From Streptomyces sp. MMBL 11-1 (GTDB lineage Bacteria; Actinomycetota; Actinomycetes; Streptomycetales; Streptomycetaceae), in the NCBI RefSeq assembly GCF_028622875.1, contig NZ_CP117709.1, positions 4,901,001 through 4,965,000 of the forward strand: a DNA stretch of 64,000 nucleotides, written 5' to 3'. This document shows positions 62,966-64,000 of this stretch, in pieces (within the stretch, counting starts at the first letter, position 1; each line of letters begins with the position of its first letter). The translations under genes were made by a program, and so were the position numbers. The notes under the pieces are model-generated. The model worked only from the letters and a program-made list of their open reading frames with translations, did no database searches and was not told the DNA's origin.

Positions 62966-63850
62966 ATGGCTATCTTCCTCACCAAGGACAGCAAGGTCAT
63001 CGTCCAGGGGATGACCGGCGCGACGGGCATGAAGCACACCAAGCTCATGCTCGCCGACGGCACCAACATCGTCGGCGGCGTGAACCCGCGCAAGGCCGGC
63101 ACCTCCGTCGACTTCGACGGCACCGAGGTACCGGTCTTCGGCTCCGTCGCCGAGGCGATGGAGAAGACCGGCGCGAACGTGTCCGTCCTCTTCGTGCCGC
63201 CGGCCTTCTCGAAGGCCGCCGTCGTCGAGGCGATCGACGCCGAGATCCCGCTCGCCGTCGTGATCACCGAGGGCATCGCCGTCCACGACTCGGCCGCCTT
63301 CTGGGCGTACGCCGGCGCGAAGGGCAACAAGACCCGGATCATCGGCCCGAACTGCCCGGGTCTCATCACCCCCGGCCAGTCCAACGCCGGCATCATCCCG
63401 GGCGACATCACCAAGCCCGGCCGCATCGGTCTCGTGTCGAAGTCCGGCACGCTGACCTACCAGATGATGTACGAGCTCCGTGACATCGGCTTCTCGTCCG
63501 CCGTCGGCATCGGTGGCGACCCGGTCATCGGCACCACGCACATCGACGCCCTCGCGGCGTTCGAGGCGGACCCGGAGACCGACCTCATCGTGATGATCGG
63601 CGAGATCGGCGGCGACGCCGAGGAGCGTGCCGCCGACTTCATCGCGAAGAACGTCACCAAGCCGGTCGTCGGTTACGTCGCGGGCTTCACCGCCCCGGAG
63701 GGCAAGACCATGGGCCACGCCGGCGCCATCGTCTCCGGCTCCTCGGGCACCGCCCAGGCGAAGAAGGAGGCCCTTGAGGCCGCCGGCGTCAAGGTCGGCA
63801 AGACGCCGACCGAGACCGCCAAGCTGGCGCGCGAGATCCTCGGCGCCTGA
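62966..63850 (+). CDS. sucD: Succinyl-CoA synthetase alpha subunit
   Basis: 294 residues. The CoA-binding Rossmann domain has [17 protein letters not shown], and [21 protein letters not shown]. The active-site His lies in [13 protein letters not shown] (phosphohistidine), and [12 protein letters not shown] is intact. It forms the heterodimer (or tetramer) with SucC. GGAAGAGG precedes the ATG. A very strong hairpin follows the stop, closing the operon. Confidence 0.98.
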   Translation: MAIFLTKDSKVIVQGMTGATGMKHTKLMLADGTNIVGGVNPRKAGTSVDFDGTEVPVFGSVAEAMEKTGANVSVLFVPPAFSKAAVVEAIDAEIPLAVVITEGIAVHDSAAFWAYAGAKGNKTRIIGPNCPGLITPGQSNAGIIPGDITKPGRIGLVSKSGTLTYQMMYELRDIGFSSAVGIGGDPVIGTTHIDALAAFEADPETDLIVMIGEIGGDAEERAADFIAKNVTKPVVGYVAGFTAPEGKTMGHAGAIVSGSSGTAQAKKEALEAAGVKVGKTPTETAKLAREILGA

Positions 63851-63879
63851 CGCCGTCGGTCAGGCGGCGGAGACACGCT

Positions 63880-63936
63880 GCGAACGGCCCGGGCCCGCAC
63901 TTCCTGTGATGCAGGGGTGCGGGCCCGGGCCGTTCG
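63880..63936. terminator. Terminator after sucCD
   Basis: A perfect 19-bp stem (63880-63898 with 63918-63936) around a 19-base loop, 30 bases past the sucD stop. The last 64 bases of the window show no recognisable gene. Confidence 0.85.
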
Positions 63937-64000
63937 AGTACGCGCCTGCCGCCCGGGTGACGGCCCGGTCCGCGTGACGGCTCATCGCAGCTGCGGGACC

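Overview
This is a very GC-rich chromosomal segment from a Streptomyces-type actinomycete. The evidence is GTG-rich starts, GGAGG-type ribosome sites, the sporulation regulators whiD and bldM, and gene order that (from memory) follows the S. coelicolor SCO4761-SCO4809 region and, in two blocks, M. tuberculosis: groES-groEL1-whiB3-sigD-guaB2-guaB3-choD, and chorismate mutase-uvrD1-M23 peptidase-sucC-sucD. No rRNA, tRNA, insertion sequence, phage or CRISPR array was seen.

Layout. 0-3.3 kb: end of a polysaccharide deacetylase, then groES-groEL1 behind two CIRCE operators. 3.3-7.8 kb: SDR oxidoreductase, beta-propeller membrane protein and MOSC protein on the minus strand, and a divergent LysR regulator. 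7.9-10.2 kb: the developmental block whiD, bldM and an ECF sigma factor resembling ShbA. 10.3-17.1 kb: guaB, guaB3, a membrane protein, a nucleotide-sugar dehydrogenase homologue without its catalytic cysteine, and glpD. 17.4-26.7 kb: four tandem transmembrane Ser/Thr kinase-family genes, one of them a clear pseudokinase. 26.9-32.4 kb: succinate-semialdehyde dehydrogenase, a ChoD-like GMC oxidoreductase and a sortase-type (LASTG) surface protein. 32.7-35 kb: chorismate mutase with a candidate aromatic leader-peptide attenuator, and guaA. 35-42.3 kb: Uma2-like protein, methyltransferase, membrane proteins, and an envelope-stress locus made of a PspC/LiaF-like protein, a PspC-fused histidine kinase and a response regulator (EsrISR-like). 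42.4-50.3 kb: two secreted NlpC/P60 hydrolases (one under a ydaO/c-di-AMP riboswitch), pcrA and an unusual M23 peptidase. 50.3-61.4 kb: lipase, the small coenzyme-B12-binding subunit icmB, and a five-gene SWIM/DUF5691/MoxR/DUF5682/VWA system. 61.8-63.9 kb: sucCD.

How the parts relate. Purine synthesis (guaB, guaB3, guaA), the TCA cycle (sucCD) and chaperones form the conserved core. Between them sit envelope-sensing and envelope-remodelling genes (kinases, PspC system, NlpC/P60, M23) and the development regulators. The best candidate for an incompletely described system is the MoxR/VWA island at 52.2-61.4 kb, which lies between two genes (M23 peptidase and sucC) that are adjacent in mycobacteria. 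The kinase cluster with a built-in pseudokinase and the chorismate mutase leader are the next most interesting.
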